This document shows positions 1-8,957 of a stretch of 64,000 bases of DNA, in pieces. The stretch's first letter is position 1. Every line of letters begins with the position of its first letter. The stretch is from the NCBI GenBank assembly GCA_017430325.1, contig JAFRNE010000037.1:102963-166962 (forward strand). The letters run 5' to 3'. Source of the stretch: Eubacterium sp. (lineage in GTDB: Bacteria; Bacillota; Clostridia; Lachnospirales; Lachnospiraceae). Position numbers and translations under genes: made by a program. Under the pieces are notes generated by a model. It searched no databases, was not told where the DNA came from, and saw only the letters and a list, made by a program, of their open reading frames with translations.

Positions 1-544
1 TGAGGTTTACTCTCTCTACAGGAGTGTAGATAGAATCAACTGCTATAGTATCGATGGTCATATCAAGTTCCTTGTTCTTATCGGCACTTACATAACCACG
101 ACCATTTGTGATCATAAGTTCCATCTCAAGTCTTGCCTCAGGGCCACTGAGGTTTGCAATAACAAGATCAGGATTAAGTATCTCGATATCGCTGTCAACT
201 CTGATATCTCCGGCTGTAACAACAGTTGTTCCAGATGCCTCGATATAAGCTGTCCTTGGCTCATTTGATGATGAGTTGTTCTTGATAACGATGTCTTTGA
301 TATTTAATACTATCTCTGTTACGTCTTCCTTTACTCCGGGAATAGAACTGAACTCATGGAGAACGTCCTTGATCTTTACAGCACTAACAGCTGTTCCCGG
401 AAGAGATGAAAGCATAATTCTTCTGAGAGAATTACCCAGTGTTGTACCATAGCCTCTTTCAAGCGGCTCAACTACAAATCTGCCGTACTTATTGTCGTCT
501 GACTTTTCAGCGATCTCAATTCTTGGCTTCTCAAATTCAAACAC
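1..544 (-). CDS. rpoA: RNA polymerase alpha subunit, 3' part cut off by window edge
   Basis: This is the N-terminal half of the alpha subunit, which dimerises and nucleates assembly of core RNA polymerase. The visible 181 codons start [10 protein letters not shown] and include the dimerisation-domain stretch [17 protein letters not shown] and the IANLSGPEA and PVERVNL regions, all typical of alpha-NTD. The start is a GTG at 542-544, because GGAGGG lies 7 nt upstream at 552-557 and no ATG fits. The gene follows rpsD, as in the alpha operon of most bacteria. The C-terminal DNA-binding domain would lie beyond the left edge. Confidence 0.96.
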   Translation of the reverse strand, partial: MFEFEKPRIEIAEKSDDNKYGRFVVEPLERGYGTTLGNSLRRIMLSSLPGTAVSAVKIKDVLHEFSSIPGVKEDVTEIVLNIKDIVIKNNSSSNEPRTAYIEASGTTVVTAGDIRVDSDIEILNPDLVIANLSGPEARLEMELMITNGRGYVSADKNKELDMTIDTIAVDSIYTPVERVNL

Positions 545-608
545 TATGTTACCCTCCTTCTACTTCGAAATTATAATCTATACTGCGAATACCCATAATC
601 CGCAGAAA

Positions 609-627
609 CAGGACCTTTGCGGTCCTG
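609..627 (-). other. Intercistronic hairpin between rpsD and rpoA
   Basis: A perfect 7-bp inverted repeat (CAGGACC/GGTCCTG) with a 5-nt loop sits in the 113-nt gap between rpsD and rpoA. No U-tract follows on the coding strand, so it is not a terminator. A role in RNA stability or processing is inference. Confidence 0.45.
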
Positions 628-657
628 CCGCGTGATTCTTTAATTTTTCCTGTAATC

Positions 658-1251
658 TTACTTAGAATATAACTCGACGATAAGAGTCTCGTTAACAGGT
701 ACATCGATCTGGTCTCTCTCAGGCTTAGATACTACTGTACCGCTAAGTGTTTCTGAATTTGACTCAAGCCATGCAGGAACAAGTACACCACCGTTTGCTT
801 CAACGATATCCTTAAATCTCTGAAGAGACTTGCTCTTCTCTCTGATCTCGATCTTGTCGCCTACACTTACCTTGTATGAAGGGATGTTTACGCACTTACC
901 GTTTACAAGAACGAACTTGTGGCCAACGATCTGTCTAGCCTCTCTTCTTGTTCTTGCAAATCCCATACGATAAATAACATTGTCAAGACGAAGCTCAAGG
1001 AGTGTCATGAGGTTAGGACCTGCAGTACCCTGCATCTTCTCTGCCTTAGCGAAAAGGTTACGGAAAGGCTTCTCCTGTACACCATAAATGAACTTTGCCT
1101 TCTGCTTCTCACGAAGCTGAAGTCCGTACTCACTGATCTTTCTGCCAGCGTTCTTAGACTTTCTATTTGATTTCTTATTAACTCCGAGATACATTGGCTC
1201 CATGCCGAGTGATCTGCATCTCTTAAGAACCGGGGTTCTATCAATTGCCAT
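658..1251 (-). CDS. rpsD: 30S ribosomal protein S4
   Basis: S4 is a primary 16S rRNA-binding protein that starts 30S assembly. The 197-residue product has the family's normal length, an N-terminal region with a single cysteine (so the zinc-free form), and the S4 RNA-binding motif around residues 90-150 (LDNVIYRMGFARTRREARQ, then VLVNGKCVNIPSYKV). AGGAGG lies just before the ATG. The gene sits 19 nt after rpsK in the alpha operon. Confidence 0.98.
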   Translation of the reverse strand: MAIDRTPVLKRCRSLGMEPMYLGVNKKSNRKSKNAGRKISEYGLQLREKQKAKFIYGVQEKPFRNLFAKAEKMQGTAGPNLMTLLELRLDNVIYRMGFARTRREARQIVGHKFVLVNGKCVNIPSYKVSVGDKIEIREKSKSLQRFKDIVEANGGVLVPAWLESNSETLSGTVVSKPERDQIDVPVNETLIVELYSK

Positions 1252-1270
1252 TTTCTATGTACCTCCTCTA

Positions 1271-1666
1271 TCAGACTCTTCTTCTCTTTGGTGGACGACA
1301 TCCGTTGTGTGGAACCGGTGTAACATCCTTAATTGTTAATACTTCAAGACCACATGCATTAAGAGCTCTGATAGCAGCTTCTCTTCCTGAACCTGGTCCC
1401 TTAACCATAACATCAATAGTCTTAAGTCCGTAAGGAGCAGCTGCCTTAGCTGCAGTCTCAGCTGCCATCTGTGCAGCATAAGGTGTAGACTTCTTAGATC
1501 CTCTGAATCCAAGTCCGCCTGCACTTGCCCATGAAAGAGCATTTCCTTCAGCATCTGTTAATGTAACTATTGTATTGTTGAAAGAAGACTGAATGTGAGC
1601 CTGTCCATGCTCAACTACTTTTCTATTACGCTTCTTAGTAGCTTTTTTAGTAACTTTACCAGCCAT
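1271..1666 (-). CDS. rpsK: 30S ribosomal protein S11
   Basis: S11 lies on the 30S platform and contributes to the mRNA exit region. The 131-residue product has the usual length, a basic N-terminus, the conserved [15 protein letters not shown] segment and the C-terminal [13 protein letters not shown] tail. A good AGGAGG-type site precedes it. Gene order rpsM-rpsK-rpsD-rpoA is conserved. Confidence 0.98.
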   Translation of the reverse strand: MAGKVTKKATKKRNRKVVEHGQAHIQSSFNNTIVTLTDAEGNALSWASAGGLGFRGSKKSTPYAAQMAAETAAKAAAPYGLKTIDVMVKGPGSGREAAIRALNACGLEVLTIKDVTPVPHNGCRPPKRRRV

Positions 1667-1689
1667 TATTTATCTTTCCTCCTACCTGA

Positions 1690-2058
1690 TTACTTCTTCT
1701 TGTTAGCAACCGTCTTCTTAGGTCCCTTACGTGTACGTGCGTTGTTCTTTGTGTTCTGACCACGAACAGGAAGTCCCTTTCTGTGACGGATACCACGATA
1801 GCAGCCTATCTCCTGAAGACGCTTAATGTTGAGAGCTGTCTCTCTTCTTAAATCACCTTCTACTGTAAGAGTATCATTGATCATCTCGCTGATCTTCTTA
1901 ACTTCGTCATCTGTAAGATCACGAACTCTTGTGTCAGGGTTTACGCCTGTCTTAGCGAGAATCTTCTTTGAAGTAGGAAGACCAATACCATAGATATAAG
2001 TAAGACCTACTTCGACACGTTTTTCTCTTGGTAAATCTACACCTGAAATACGAGCCAT
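1690..2058 (-). CDS. rpsM: 30S ribosomal protein S13
   Basis: S13 is in the 30S head and contacts P-site tRNA and the 50S bridge B1. The 122-residue reading starts [14 protein letters not shown], the universal S13 N-terminus, and GGAGGA lies upstream of this ATG. The frame stays open further upstream to about 2112, but that extension has no homologous character and is rejected. The C-terminus has the basic [16 protein letters not shown] tail. A long non-coding gap separates it from rpmJ. Confidence 0.97.
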   Translation of the reverse strand: MARISGVDLPREKRVEVGLTYIYGIGLPTSKKILAKTGVNPDTRVRDLTDDEVKKISEMINDTLTVEGDLRRETALNIKRLQEIGCYRGIRHRKGLPVRGQNTKNNARTRKGPKKTVANKKK

Positions 2059-2452
2059 ATTTCTTATTTCCTCCGTAAAATCATTTTTTAAATCCGTGAG
2101 CCTGCTGCTCACTCTATAACTAACCTGATCTATCCTCTCGATAACTTCTGTATGGAGTCAGAAGGTGAAATGTATACCGGACGATAAATCCTCCATATTT
2201 ATAGAATATAACATATTCCATTCACTTAACCTTGTTCGATTGTGAAAATGACGTTCAGAATATGTTACAGCCGCTTCTATTTTTTGCCTTGCCTGCCGTC
2301 TTTACAGGCAACCGCCGTGCATGACGAACACGGTAGTTCATCTCCTCCAGAATCCCTCTGCAAATACATCTATGCAGCGTTCCGGAACGCACAAAGACAA
2401 GTTATAAAGCCTTTAAAACCATTCTTCATAACCTGTTTTCAAAACCTCAGGA
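2059..2452 (-). other. 394-nt structured non-coding region between rpmJ and rpsM
   Basis: No convincing gene fits here on either strand. The stretch has several inverted repeats: GCGTTCCGGAACGC at 2377-2390 is a perfect 14-nt palindrome; CTGCA (2358-2362) pairs with TGCAG (2373-2377); CCGTG pairs with CACGG around 2313-2331; and a 7-bp TTGCCTG/CAGGCAA hairpin lies near 2288-2311. Most bacteria leave only a few tens of bases between rpmJ and rpsM. A regulatory leader or processing site for rpsM-rpsK-rpsD-rpoA is possible but unproven. Confidence 0.5.
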
Positions 2453-2566
2453 TTAACCCTGACGCTGCTTGTGCTTTGGATTTTCGCAGATAATTAAGAT
2501 TCTGCCTTTTCTTTTAATGACTTTGCATTTGTCGCAAATCGGTTTTACTGATGCACGAACCTTCAT
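2453..2566 (-). CDS. rpmJ: 50S ribosomal protein L36
   Basis: L36 is a small zinc-ribbon protein of the 50S subunit. The 37-residue product starts [15 protein letters not shown] and keeps the Cys-X2-Cys...Cys...His zinc ligands, so it is the zinc-containing form. An AGGAG site precedes this ATG. The open frame runs further upstream to 2653, but that extra segment overlaps the predicted promoter and is not translated in known L36 genes. Confidence 0.97.
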   Translation of the reverse strand: MKVRASVKPICDKCKVIKRKGRILIICENPKHKQRQG

Positions 2567-2624
2567 TAAAATCTCTCCTTTCACAACCTCGTTTTTGGGC
2601 GCAAAAAGCCCGCTACGGAAAAAT

Positions 2625-2653
2625 ATGATAACATTTAAGGAAATAAAATGCAA
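2625..2653 (-). promoter_or_regulatory. Sigma-A-type promoter of rpmJ-rpsM-rpsK-rpsD-rpoA
   Basis: On the minus strand TTGCAT (2648-2653) and TATCAT (2625-2630) are exactly 17 bp apart, with TGT before the -10. The expected start near 2618 leaves a leader of about 50 nt before rpmJ. It lies downstream of the infA terminator, so it would restart transcription for the alpha operon. Confidence 0.6.
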
Positions 2654-2692
2654 GAGGTAATTTTACAAATTTTTGAGATAATTATTACAATA

Positions 2693-2746
2693 CAAACAAC
2701 TGCCCGTAATTGATTATGAATTACCCAAACAACTGCCCGTAATTGA
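2693..2746. repeat. 21-bp direct repeat, two copies
   Basis: The 21-bp unit beginning CAAACAACTGCCCGTAATTG occurs at 2693-2713 and again, identical, at 2726-2746, 12 bp apart. There are only two copies and no CRISPR-like array. It lies between the infA terminator and the rpmJ promoter. Confidence 0.8.
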
Positions 2747-2750
2747 CCAA

Positions 2751-2812
2751 CCGACTGCGTCGGGCGCCGCACTTCGTGCTTTTGTCAATTAATAGATTGC
2801 TTCGCAATCTAT
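2751..2812. repeat. Three consecutive 3-nt-loop palindromes
   Basis: Three compact hairpins follow each other: CCGAC-tgc-GTCGG (2751-2763), GCAC-ttc-GTGC (2769-2779) and ATAGATTGC-ttc-GCAATCTAT (2792-2812). The shape resembles intergenic palindromic repeats rather than a terminator. Function is unknown. Confidence 0.6.
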
Positions 2813-2819
2813 ATGTCAA

Positions 2820-2861
2820 AACACAAAAACAGCCATATCCATGCAAGCATGTCTATGGCTG
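2820..2861 (-). terminator. Rho-independent terminator after infA
   Basis: On the minus strand an 8-bp stem CAGCCATA/TATGGCTG (2830-2837 with 2854-2861), with an inner CATGC/GCATG pairing, is followed by TTTTTGTGTTTT. It lies about 40 nt after the infA stop and divides the superoperon between infA and rpmJ. Confidence 0.8.
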
Positions 2862-2901
2862 CTTCTGTGTTTTTCCATGCAGTTGTTCTGCCTTCCTTGT
2901 G

Positions 2902-3120
2902 TTACTTAGCTCTCCAGGTAATACGTCCCTTGGAAAGATCATAAGGAGAAAGTACAACCGTTACCTTGTCTCCCGGAAGTATCTTGATGTAATTCATTCT
3001 GAGCTTGCCGCTGATGTGGGCAAGAATCTGATGACCATTTTCAAGTTCCACCTGAAACATAGCATTTGGAAGCTTTTCAATTACTACTCCTTCGCATTCG
3101 ATCTCATCAACCTTTGACAT
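2902..3120 (-). CDS. infA: Translation initiation factor IF-1
   Basis: IF-1 binds the 30S A site during initiation. The 72-residue product has the S1/OB-fold sequence [18 protein letters not shown], then [11 protein letters not shown], and ends [12 protein letters not shown], the normal length and pattern. AGAGGAGAAAG precedes the ATG. It follows adk by 28 nt, with no methionine aminopeptidase gene in between, unlike the Bacillus order. Confidence 0.98.
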   Translation of the reverse strand: MSKVDEIECEGVVIEKLPNAMFQVELENGHQILAHISGKLRMNYIKILPGDKVTVVLSPYDLSKGRITWRAK

Positions 3121-3148
3121 AAATCCTACTTTCTCCTCTTATAATTTA

Positions 3149-3793
3149 TTATTCACCGAGTATTTCAACAATTGCATTGAATACATCGTTCATATCTACT
3201 GTTCCGTCAACCTCTTTAACGATTCCTGCTTTTCCGTAGTAATCGATAAGTGGCTGTGTCTGATCATGATAAACCTTAAGTCTGTTAAGAACTGTCTCAG
3301 GCTTGTCATCATCACGAAGTATAAGCTCCTTGCCGCATACATCGCAGATACCCTCAACCTTGGTTGGGTTGTACTTGATGTGATATGTAGCTCCGCAGCC
3401 TACACATGCTCTTCTTCCTGACATTCTGTTAACAATATTCTCGTCAGGAACTTCTACATTGATAGCATAGTCCATCTTTTCACCCTGAGCTGCAAGTGCT
3501 GCATCCAGCGCCTCAGCCTGTGGGATGGTTCTTGGGAAACCGTCAAGTATGTAACCATTCCTGCAGTCGTCTGCCTTGAATCTGTCGATAACAAGGTCAA
3601 CAACAAGCTCATCAGGAACAAGAAGTCCCTTATCCATATACTCCTTGGCTTTCTTGCCAAGCTCTGTACCTTCTTTGATATTCGCTCTGAAAATATCTCC
3701 TGTAGAGATATGTGGGATAGAGTATTTCTCTGCAAGCATCTTAGCCTGTGTTCCCTTACCGGCACCAGGTGCCCCAAGCATTATTATCTTCAT
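3149..3793 (-). CDS. adk: Adenylate kinase, zinc-lid type
   Basis: This enzyme interconverts ATP + AMP and 2 ADP. The 214-residue product starts [16 protein letters not shown] (P-loop) and has the AMP-binding segments [10 protein letters not shown] and DGFPRT. Its long-form lid carries four cysteines (CVGC and CDVC), which bind structural zinc in Gram-positive enzymes. AAGGAG lies before this ATG; an upstream in-frame extension to 3841 lacks support. It has its own candidate promoter after secY and is probably co-transcribed with infA. Confidence 0.97.
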   Translation of the reverse strand: MKIIMLGAPGAGKGTQAKMLAEKYSIPHISTGDIFRANIKEGTELGKKAKEYMDKGLLVPDELVVDLVIDRFKADDCRNGYILDGFPRTIPQAEALDAALAAQGEKMDYAINVEVPDENIVNRMSGRRACVGCGATYHIKYNPTKVEGICDVCGKELILRDDDKPETVLNRLKVYHDQTQPLIDYYGKAGIVKEVDGTVDMNDVFNAIVEILGE

Positions 3794-3857
3794 AGTTCTT
3801 CTCCTTTTCGTCCGCAACGAAAGCTGCGTTAGTAACTTCATTACATTAATCAGATTT

Positions 3858-3889
3858 AGGGATTACAGAATATGGCCCCTGTAATCCCT
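3858..3889 (-). other. 11-bp hairpin in the secY-adk gap
   Basis: AGGGATTACAG (3858-3868) and CTGTAATCCCT (3879-3889) are perfect inverted repeats with a 10-nt loop. On the coding strand no U-tract follows, so it is not a simple terminator. It lies in the predicted 5' leader of adk, just downstream of the adk promoter. Confidence 0.5.
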
Positions 3890-3892
3890 TTA

Positions 3893-3921
3893 ATTCTATA
3901 AATAATCTTTGATAATTGCAA
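3893..3921 (-). promoter_or_regulatory. Internal promoter for adk-infA
   Basis: On the minus strand TTGCAA (3916-3921) and TAGAAT (3893-3898) are 17 bp apart in the 159-nt gap after secY. The -35 is part of a 9-bp AT-rich inverted repeat, ATTGCAATA/TATTGCAAT (3915-3942). It would allow adk-infA expression independent of the spc operon. Confidence 0.5.
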
Positions 3922-3952
3922 TACAATATTTTATATTGCAATATATTTTTAA

Positions 3953-5260
3953 TTATTCACTAAGAAATCCGTTGTAGTTTCTTACGATCATCTTAGACTC
4001 GATCTGCTTGATCGTCTCGATGATAACACCAACTATGATGATAAGTGATGTTCCACCGAAGGAAACGTCAGCTGAAAATCTTCCGTTAAAGAAGATCGGG
4101 ATAAGCGCTATTATGATAAGTCCGATAACACCGATAACTACGATATAGTTAAGTACCTTGTTGAGGTAATCCTGAGTTGGCTTACCAGGTCTGATACCAG
4201 GAATGAATCCGCCGCCCTTCTTCAGGTTATTTGCAACTTCCATCGGATTGAATGTGATGGATGTATAGAAATAAGCAAAGAAGATTACAAGCAGGATGTA
4301 GAACGCAAGTCCGAAGTAAGCATGTGGGAATCCCGGTCTGAACCAATAGTTAGAACTGAGACCCTGAAGGAACTTAGCCCAGAATGTGCTCTTAACCTGA
4401 ACATTGAAAAGGTTGATAACTATAGTAGGTATTGAAAGAAGTGTTGAAGCGAAGATGATTGGCATAACTCCGCCGGTGTTAACCTTGAGCGGAATGTATG
4501 AGCTTCTTCCTCCTACAGATCTTCTTCCCTGGATCTTCTGAGCATACGATACAGGTATCCTTCTCTCAGCATCCTGGAGAAGTACAACAAGTACTGTTGT
4601 AAGTATAACTATCGCAGCGATGATAGCAAGCGCGAAGATCATATGAACGATATCCTTGCCCTTTGCGAACATATCGTAAAGGTTCTTGAAATCGTTAGGC
4701 ATTCTTGAAACGATATTTACAAGAAGTATGATTGAAATACCGTTTCCAACGCCCTTCTCAGAGATTCTCTCACCGAGCCACATAACAAGTGCACTACCTG
4801 CTGTAAGTGTTATAACGATAACTGCAACTGCTTTAAAACCTGACTCCATGAGAAGTCCTTCTCTGTTGAAGCCGATCGTAAGTCCAATACTCTCGATAAC
4901 AGCGAGGAGAATTGAAACAACTCTTGTTATAGCTGTTATCTTCTTTCTTCCATCATCGCCATCCTTCTGCATTTCCTCAAGAGCCGGAATAGCAATTGTA
5001 AGGAGCTGCATGATGATCGATGACGTGATGTAAGGTGTTACGCTCAGTGCAAATATAGACATCTGTGTAAACGAACCACCTGTAAATGCATTAATGAAGT
5101 TAAACGCATCACTGTTGAAGTAAGACTTAACCGCCTCTGTATCAATATAAGGCGAAGGTATAAGAGAACCCAGTCTAACGACAATAACGATGAATAATGT
5201 AAACAGAATCCCGTTTCTTATCTCCTTGACTTTCAGAGCATTCGCAAGGGTTTTAAACAT
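3953..5260 (-). CDS. secY: Preprotein translocase subunit SecY
   Basis: SecY is the channel-forming subunit of the SecYEG translocon in the cytoplasmic membrane. The 435-residue product has about ten hydrophobic segments, the plug/TM2 region with SVTPYITSSIIMQLL, and the cytoplasmic loops RRIPVSYAQ and FNPMEVANNLKKGGGFIPGIRPG, all SecY signatures. Its start is one base after the rplO stop, suggesting translational coupling within the spc operon. Confidence 0.98.
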   Translation of the reverse strand: MFKTLANALKVKEIRNGILFTLFIVIVVRLGSLIPSPYIDTEAVKSYFNSDAFNFINAFTGGSFTQMSIFALSVTPYITSSIIMQLLTIAIPALEEMQKDGDDGRKKITAITRVVSILLAVIESIGLTIGFNREGLLMESGFKAVAVIVITLTAGSALVMWLGERISEKGVGNGISIILLVNIVSRMPNDFKNLYDMFAKGKDIVHMIFALAIIAAIVILTTVLVVLLQDAERRIPVSYAQKIQGRRSVGGRSSYIPLKVNTGGVMPIIFASTLLSIPTIVINLFNVQVKSTFWAKFLQGLSSNYWFRPGFPHAYFGLAFYILLVIFFAYFYTSITFNPMEVANNLKKGGGFIPGIRPGKPTQDYLNKVLNYIVVIGVIGLIIIALIPIFFNGRFSADVSFGGTSLIIIVGVIIETIKQIESKMIVRNYNGFLSE

Positions 5261-5261
5261 A

Positions 5262-5702
5262 TTACATCACCTCAACTTTTCCGCCGAGTGCTTCAATCTT
5301 CTCGACAGCAGCCTGGCTTACTGCGTTAACCTTAACAGTAAGCTTCTTTGTGAGCTCTCCATTTCCTAAAATCTTAACACCATCTCTTGGGTTCTTAACT
5401 ACACCTGCCTCGATAAGAGTTGCAACTGTAACTTCTGAACCATCTTCAAATCTATTAAGTACATCTACATTGATTGCAACGATTTCCTTAGAGTTTCTGC
5501 ACTTGAAACCTCTCTTAGGAATACGTCTGTAGAGTGGCATCTGACCACCTTCGAAGCCGAGTCTAGGAGCTCCGGAACGTGCCTTCTGACCCTTATGACC
5601 CTTACCGGCAGTCTTGCCGTTGCCTGAACCATGTCCACGGCCGCGTCTGAAATCATCTCTTGTTACTGAGCCCTCAGCAGGCTTTAATGATGATAAATCC
5701 AT
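5262..5702 (-). CDS. rplO: 50S ribosomal protein L15
   Basis: L15 is a late-assembling 50S protein. The 146-residue product has the Gly/Arg/Lys-rich N-terminal extension ([20 protein letters not shown]) and the conserved [15 protein letters not shown] segment. The order rpmD-rplO-secY is conserved. Confidence 0.98.
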   Translation of the reverse strand: MDLSSLKPAEGSVTRDDFRRGRGHGSGNGKTAGKGHKGQKARSGAPRLGFEGGQMPLYRRIPKRGFKCRNSKEIVAINVDVLNRFEDGSEVTVATLIEAGVVKNPRDGVKILGNGELTKKLTVKVNAVSQAAVEKIEALGGKVEVM

Positions 5703-5722
5703 GAATCCATCCTCCCTTTCGA

Positions 5723-5905
5723 CTATGCTTCCTCAACCTTAACAAGATAATTAACCTGAGCGATCATGCCTTTGGTAGCATCATTGTTAGGAAGTTCAAC
5801 TGTCTTGTGCATCTTTGTAAGACCAAGAGCCGCAACAGTCTTTCTATGCTTTGGAATTGCACCGATAGGTGACTTTACAAGTGTTACCTTAATTGTATCT
5901 GCCAT
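5723..5905 (-). CDS. rpmD: 50S ribosomal protein L30
   Basis: L30 is a small 50S protein. The 60-residue product has the family's pattern [20 protein letters not shown], then [15 protein letters not shown]. It sits between rpsE and rplO with a normal ribosome binding site. Confidence 0.97.
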   Translation of the reverse strand: MADTIKVTLVKSPIGAIPKHRKTVAALGLTKMHKTVELPNNDATKGMIAQVNYLVKVEEA

Positions 5906-5920
5906 TTCGATTACCTCCTA

Positions 5921-6430
5921 CTAGTTAAGGATCTCATCAACAGACTTGCCACGAAGCTTTGCAATGTACTCAGGGCTCTGGATAGCCTTAAGTCCCTCAA
6001 GTGTTGCAAGAACAACGTTACGCTTGTTGTTTGATCCAAGTGACTTTGTACGGATGTTCTTATAACCGGCAAGCTCGAGTACACGACGTGCAGGACCACC
6101 TGCGATGATACCTGTACCGGCAGGAGCTGTCTTAAGGAGAACCTTTGAGCTTCCAAACTCTCCTGTATAGCCGTAAGGAATACTTCCGTTTTCATTTATA
6201 GGAGCCTCGATAAGATTCTTAGTTGCATCTTCCTTACCCTTGCGGATAGCTTCTGGAATTTCAACAGCCTTACCGATACCAACACCAACATGTCCGTTAC
6301 GATCTCCTACTACAACAAGTGCAGAGAATCTCATATTACGTCCACCCTTAACAGTCTTGGTAACTCTCTTGATTGTTACTACACTGTCTTCAAGTTCTAA
6401 TGAACTTGGATCGATTAATGTACGCTTCAT
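5921..6430 (-). CDS. rpsE: 30S ribosomal protein S5
   Basis: S5 affects translational fidelity on the 30S body. The 169-residue product starts [20 protein letters not shown], has the S5 double-stranded-RNA-binding core [20 protein letters not shown] and the C-terminal domain with [14 protein letters not shown]. Length and position in the spc operon are normal. Confidence 0.98.
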   Translation of the reverse strand: MKRTLIDPSSLELEDSVVTIKRVTKTVKGGRNMRFSALVVVGDRNGHVGVGIGKAVEIPEAIRKGKEDATKNLIEAPINENGSIPYGYTGEFGSSKVLLKTAPAGTGIIAGGPARRVLELAGYKNIRTKSLGSNNKRNVVLATLEGLKAIQSPEYIAKLRGKSVDEILN

Positions 6431-6449
6431 GTATCAATTTCCTCCTTCA

Positions 6450-6818
6450 TTAGAATTCAAGACCAGCTTCTCTTGCTGCATCTGCTAAAGCCTTAATCTT
6501 TCCCTGATATATAAATCCGCCTCTGTCAAATACAACCTGCTTGATTCCTGCAGCAGCAGCCTTCTCAGCTACAGCCTTACCAACGTATGCAGCAGCAGCG
6601 ATATCGTTTGTCTTCTCAAGCTCTGCCTTAACGCCCTTCTCAAGTGTTGAAGCGGATACTAAGGTCTTTCCAACCGAGTCGTCAATAATCTGAGCGTAGA
6701 TGTGATTATTACTTCTGTAAACAGCAAGTCTTGGTCTTTCAGTTGTTCCGCTAAAACGGTTACGAATCTTTAAATGTTTCTTTTCACGGATAACTTCTCT
6801 TGATTCCTTTTTAATCAT
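6450..6818 (-). CDS. rplR: 50S ribosomal protein L18
   Basis: L18 binds 5S rRNA together with L5. The 122-residue product has the family features [13 protein letters not shown] basic N-terminus ([20 protein letters not shown]), HIYAQIIDD and the C-terminal [30 protein letters not shown] ending. The position between rplF and rpsE is conserved. Confidence 0.97.
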   Translation of the reverse strand: MIKKESREVIREKKHLKIRNRFSGTTERPRLAVYRSNNHIYAQIIDDSVGKTLVSASTLEKGVKAELEKTNDIAAAAYVGKAVAEKAAAAGIKQVVFDRGGFIYQGKIKALADAAREAGLEF

Positions 6819-6837
6819 CTCTTATTCACTCCTTTAA

Positions 6838-7377
6838 TTATTTCTTACCGGTCTTACCAACCTTACGTCTGATAACTTCGTAATCATACTTGATACCCTT
6901 GCCCTTATATGGCTCTGGAGCACGTGTAGATCTGATCTCTGCTGCGTACTGACCAACCTTTTCCTTGTCAATTCCGCTAACCTTGATCTTGTTATCTTCA
7001 ACAGTAGTTGTAAGTCCTTCCGGGTCCTCGATCTCAACAGGATGTGAATATCCAAGTGAAAGCACAAGCTTGTTGCCCTGCTTCTGAGCTCTATAACCAA
7101 CACCGTTTACTTCAAGTGTCTTAGTATAACCATCTGTTACACCAACAACCATGTTATGAATAAGTGTTCTTGTAAGTCCGTGTAATGACTTATTCTTCTT
7201 AAGGTCATTTGGTCTCTTAACAAGAATCTCTGTTCCCTCAACTGTGATTTCCATCTCAGCTGGGAGAACTCTCTCAAGGGTACCCTTAGGTCCCTTAACT
7301 GTCACCTTGTTATTTTCTGCTATATCTACAGTTACTCCGGCAGGTATAGCGATAGGCATTCTTCCGATACGTGACAT
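6838..7377 (-). CDS. rplF: 50S ribosomal protein L6
   Basis: L6 lies near the sarcin-ricin loop and factor-binding site. The 179-residue product shows the duplicated L6 fold, starts [15 protein letters not shown], and has the signature [19 protein letters not shown] near its C-terminus. A 65-nt gap with a short GACGG/CCGTC hairpin separates it from rpsH. Confidence 0.98.
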   Translation of the reverse strand: MSRIGRMPIAIPAGVTVDIAENNKVTVKGPKGTLERVLPAEMEITVEGTEILVKRPNDLKKNKSLHGLTRTLIHNMVVGVTDGYTKTLEVNGVGYRAQKQGNKLVLSLGYSHPVEIEDPEGLTTTVEDNKIKVSGIDKEKVGQYAAEIRSTRAPEPYKGKGIKYDYEVIRRKVGKTGKK

Positions 7378-7442
7378 TGCCTTTACCTCCTATTATTCGT
7401 ATGACGGTATCATCCGTCCGATCAATATTTTCTAAAAATTAA

Positions 7443-7844
7443 TTACCAGATAAATGCAAGAACTTCGCCACCAACGTTCTCTTTTCTTGCTTCCTTATCT
7501 GTCAGCACACCCTTGTTTGTTGAAATGATGGCTGTTCCGAGTCCGCCAAGAACCTTTGGAAGATTCTCTACATCAGCGTAAACGCGGAGACCCGGCTTTG
7601 AAATTCTCTTAAGTCCCTTGATAACCTTTTCATTCTTATCAGCGCCGTACTTAAGTGTTATTCTGATAGTATTGAAACCACCATCTGCTACAACGTCAAC
7701 TGCCTGAACATATCCTTCCTTGAGAAGAATATCTGCAATCGCCTGCTTCATCTTGGAAGCCGGTATATCTACTGTATCATGCTTTGCAGTATTTGCATTA
7801 CGGATTCTTGTAAGCATATCTGCAATTGGATCGCTTATTGACAT
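7443..7844 (-). CDS. rpsH: 30S ribosomal protein S8
   Basis: S8 binds the 16S rRNA central domain; in Escherichia coli it represses the spc operon. The 133-residue product starts [18 protein letters not shown] and ends near [26 protein letters not shown], both highly conserved. No obvious copy of the E. coli S8 mRNA target was identified here. Confidence 0.98.
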   Translation of the reverse strand: MSISDPIADMLTRIRNANTAKHDTVDIPASKMKQAIADILLKEGYVQAVDVVADGGFNTIRITLKYGADKNEKVIKGLKRISKPGLRVYADVENLPKVLGGLGTAIISTNKGVLTDKEARKENVGGEVLAFIW

Positions 7845-7868
7845 TTCTTTTGCCTCCTTATGTAAATC

Positions 7869-8054
7869 TTACCAAGAGCTCTTTCTAACGCCTGGTATCT
7901 CGCCCTTATATGCTAACTCACGGAAGCAGACTCTGCAGATTCCGTATTTTCTTAAAACAGAATGTGGTCTTCCACAAATCTTGCAGCGAGTATATTCTCT
8001 TGTAGAGAACTTCTGCTTTCTCTGCTGCTTAACCTTCATTGCAGTCTTAGCCAT
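7869..8054 (-). CDS. rpsZ: 30S ribosomal protein S14, zinc (type Z) form
   Basis: S14 is a 30S head protein. The short 61-residue form has CKICG and CRVCF, the two Cys-X2-Cys pairs that bind zinc, followed by [18 protein letters not shown]. This is the zinc-dependent version found in many Firmicutes. The position between rplE and rpsH is standard. Confidence 0.98.
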   Translation of the reverse strand: MAKTAMKVKQQRKQKFSTREYTRCKICGRPHSVLRKYGICRVCFRELAYKGEIPGVRKSSW

Positions 8055-8065
8055 GTTTCTCCTCC

Positions 8066-8605
8066 TTACTTGCTGTACGGCATACCGAAGAGTCTGAGGA
8101 GCTCTCTAGCCTCTTCATCTGTCTTAGCTGTTGTGACGAAAATGATATCCATTCCTCTAACCTTATCAACCTTATCGTACTCGATTTCAGGGAAGATGAT
8201 CTGCTCCTTGATACCAAGTGCATAGTTTCCTCTGCCGTCGAATGCATCAGGGTTTACACCTCTGAAGTCACGTACACGAGGAAGCGCAAGGTTTACAAGT
8301 CTGTCAGCGAACTCATACATTCTCTCGCCGCGAAGAGTTACCTTACATCCGATAGGCATACCCTCTCTAAGCTTGAAGTTAGCAACTGACTTCTTAGCAC
8401 GTGTGATAACTGCCTTCTGACCTGTGATGGTCTCAAGATCCTTTACTGCACTATCAAGGATCTTAGCATTCTCCTTAGCTTCTCCAACACCCATGTTTAC
8501 AACGATCTTGTCAAGCTTTGGAATCTGCATAACGTTCTTGTAACCAAATTTATTTACCATAGCGTCTTTGATCTCGCTATTGTACTTATCTCTTAATCTG
8601 CTCAA
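8066..8605 (-). CDS. rplE: 50S ribosomal protein L5
   Basis: L5 binds 5S rRNA and contacts P-site tRNA. The 179-residue product has [16 protein letters not shown], the central [15 protein letters not shown] region, and ends with [19 protein letters not shown], all typical. It ends 11 nt before rpsZ. Confidence 0.98.
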   Translation of the reverse strand: MSRLRDKYNSEIKDAMVNKFGYKNVMQIPKLDKIVVNMGVGEAKENAKILDSAVKDLETITGQKAVITRAKKSVANFKLREGMPIGCKVTLRGERMYEFADRLVNLALPRVRDFRGVNPDAFDGRGNYALGIKEQIIFPEIEYDKVDKVRGMDIIFVTTAKTDEEARELLRLFGMPYSK

Positions 8606-8628
8606 AGTATTAAGCCTCCTTCCTACGA

Positions 8629-8946
8629 TTAATCAATAACCTCGGTCTTACCATTAACCTTGGCTACTCTCTTTTTGTCCTTCTTCTCGCCCTGGAAACC
8701 AACTCTTACTGTCTTACCCTTGTAAAGGTACATAACATTGGAAATATCGATTGGAGCTTCCTTCTCGATGATTCCGCCTGCTGTATTAGCAGCTGTTGGC
8801 TTGCTGTGCTTAAATACCTTGTTGACGCCCTCAACAAGAACCTTGTTGTTCTTAACGTCTACAGATAAAACCTTACCTTCTTTACCTTTATCCTTGCCGG
8901 CTATAACCCTAACAAGGTCGTCCTTTTTAATCTTACTTGTTGCCAC
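8629..8946 (-). CDS. rplX: 50S ribosomal protein L24
   Basis: L24 is an assembly initiator of the 50S subunit. The 105-residue product has the KOW motif near its N-terminus ([19 protein letters not shown]) and a C-terminal region with [16 protein letters not shown]. Length and place after rplN are normal. Confidence 0.98.
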   Translation of the reverse strand: MATSKIKKDDLVRVIAGKDKGKEGKVLSVDVKNNKVLVEGVNKVFKHSKPTAANTAGGIIEKEAPIDISNVMYLYKGKTVRVGFQGEKKDKKRVAKVNGKTEVID

Positions 8947-8957
8947 GGTTACACCTC

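Noticed and set aside
2242..2493. 83-codon plus-strand frame in the rpmJ-rpsM gap
   Set aside because: No ribosome binding site or family resemblance, runs antisense into rpmJ, and its DNA is dominated by inverted repeats.
2693..2746. Possible CRISPR array
   Set aside because: Only two repeat copies with a 12-bp spacing and no cas genes in the window.
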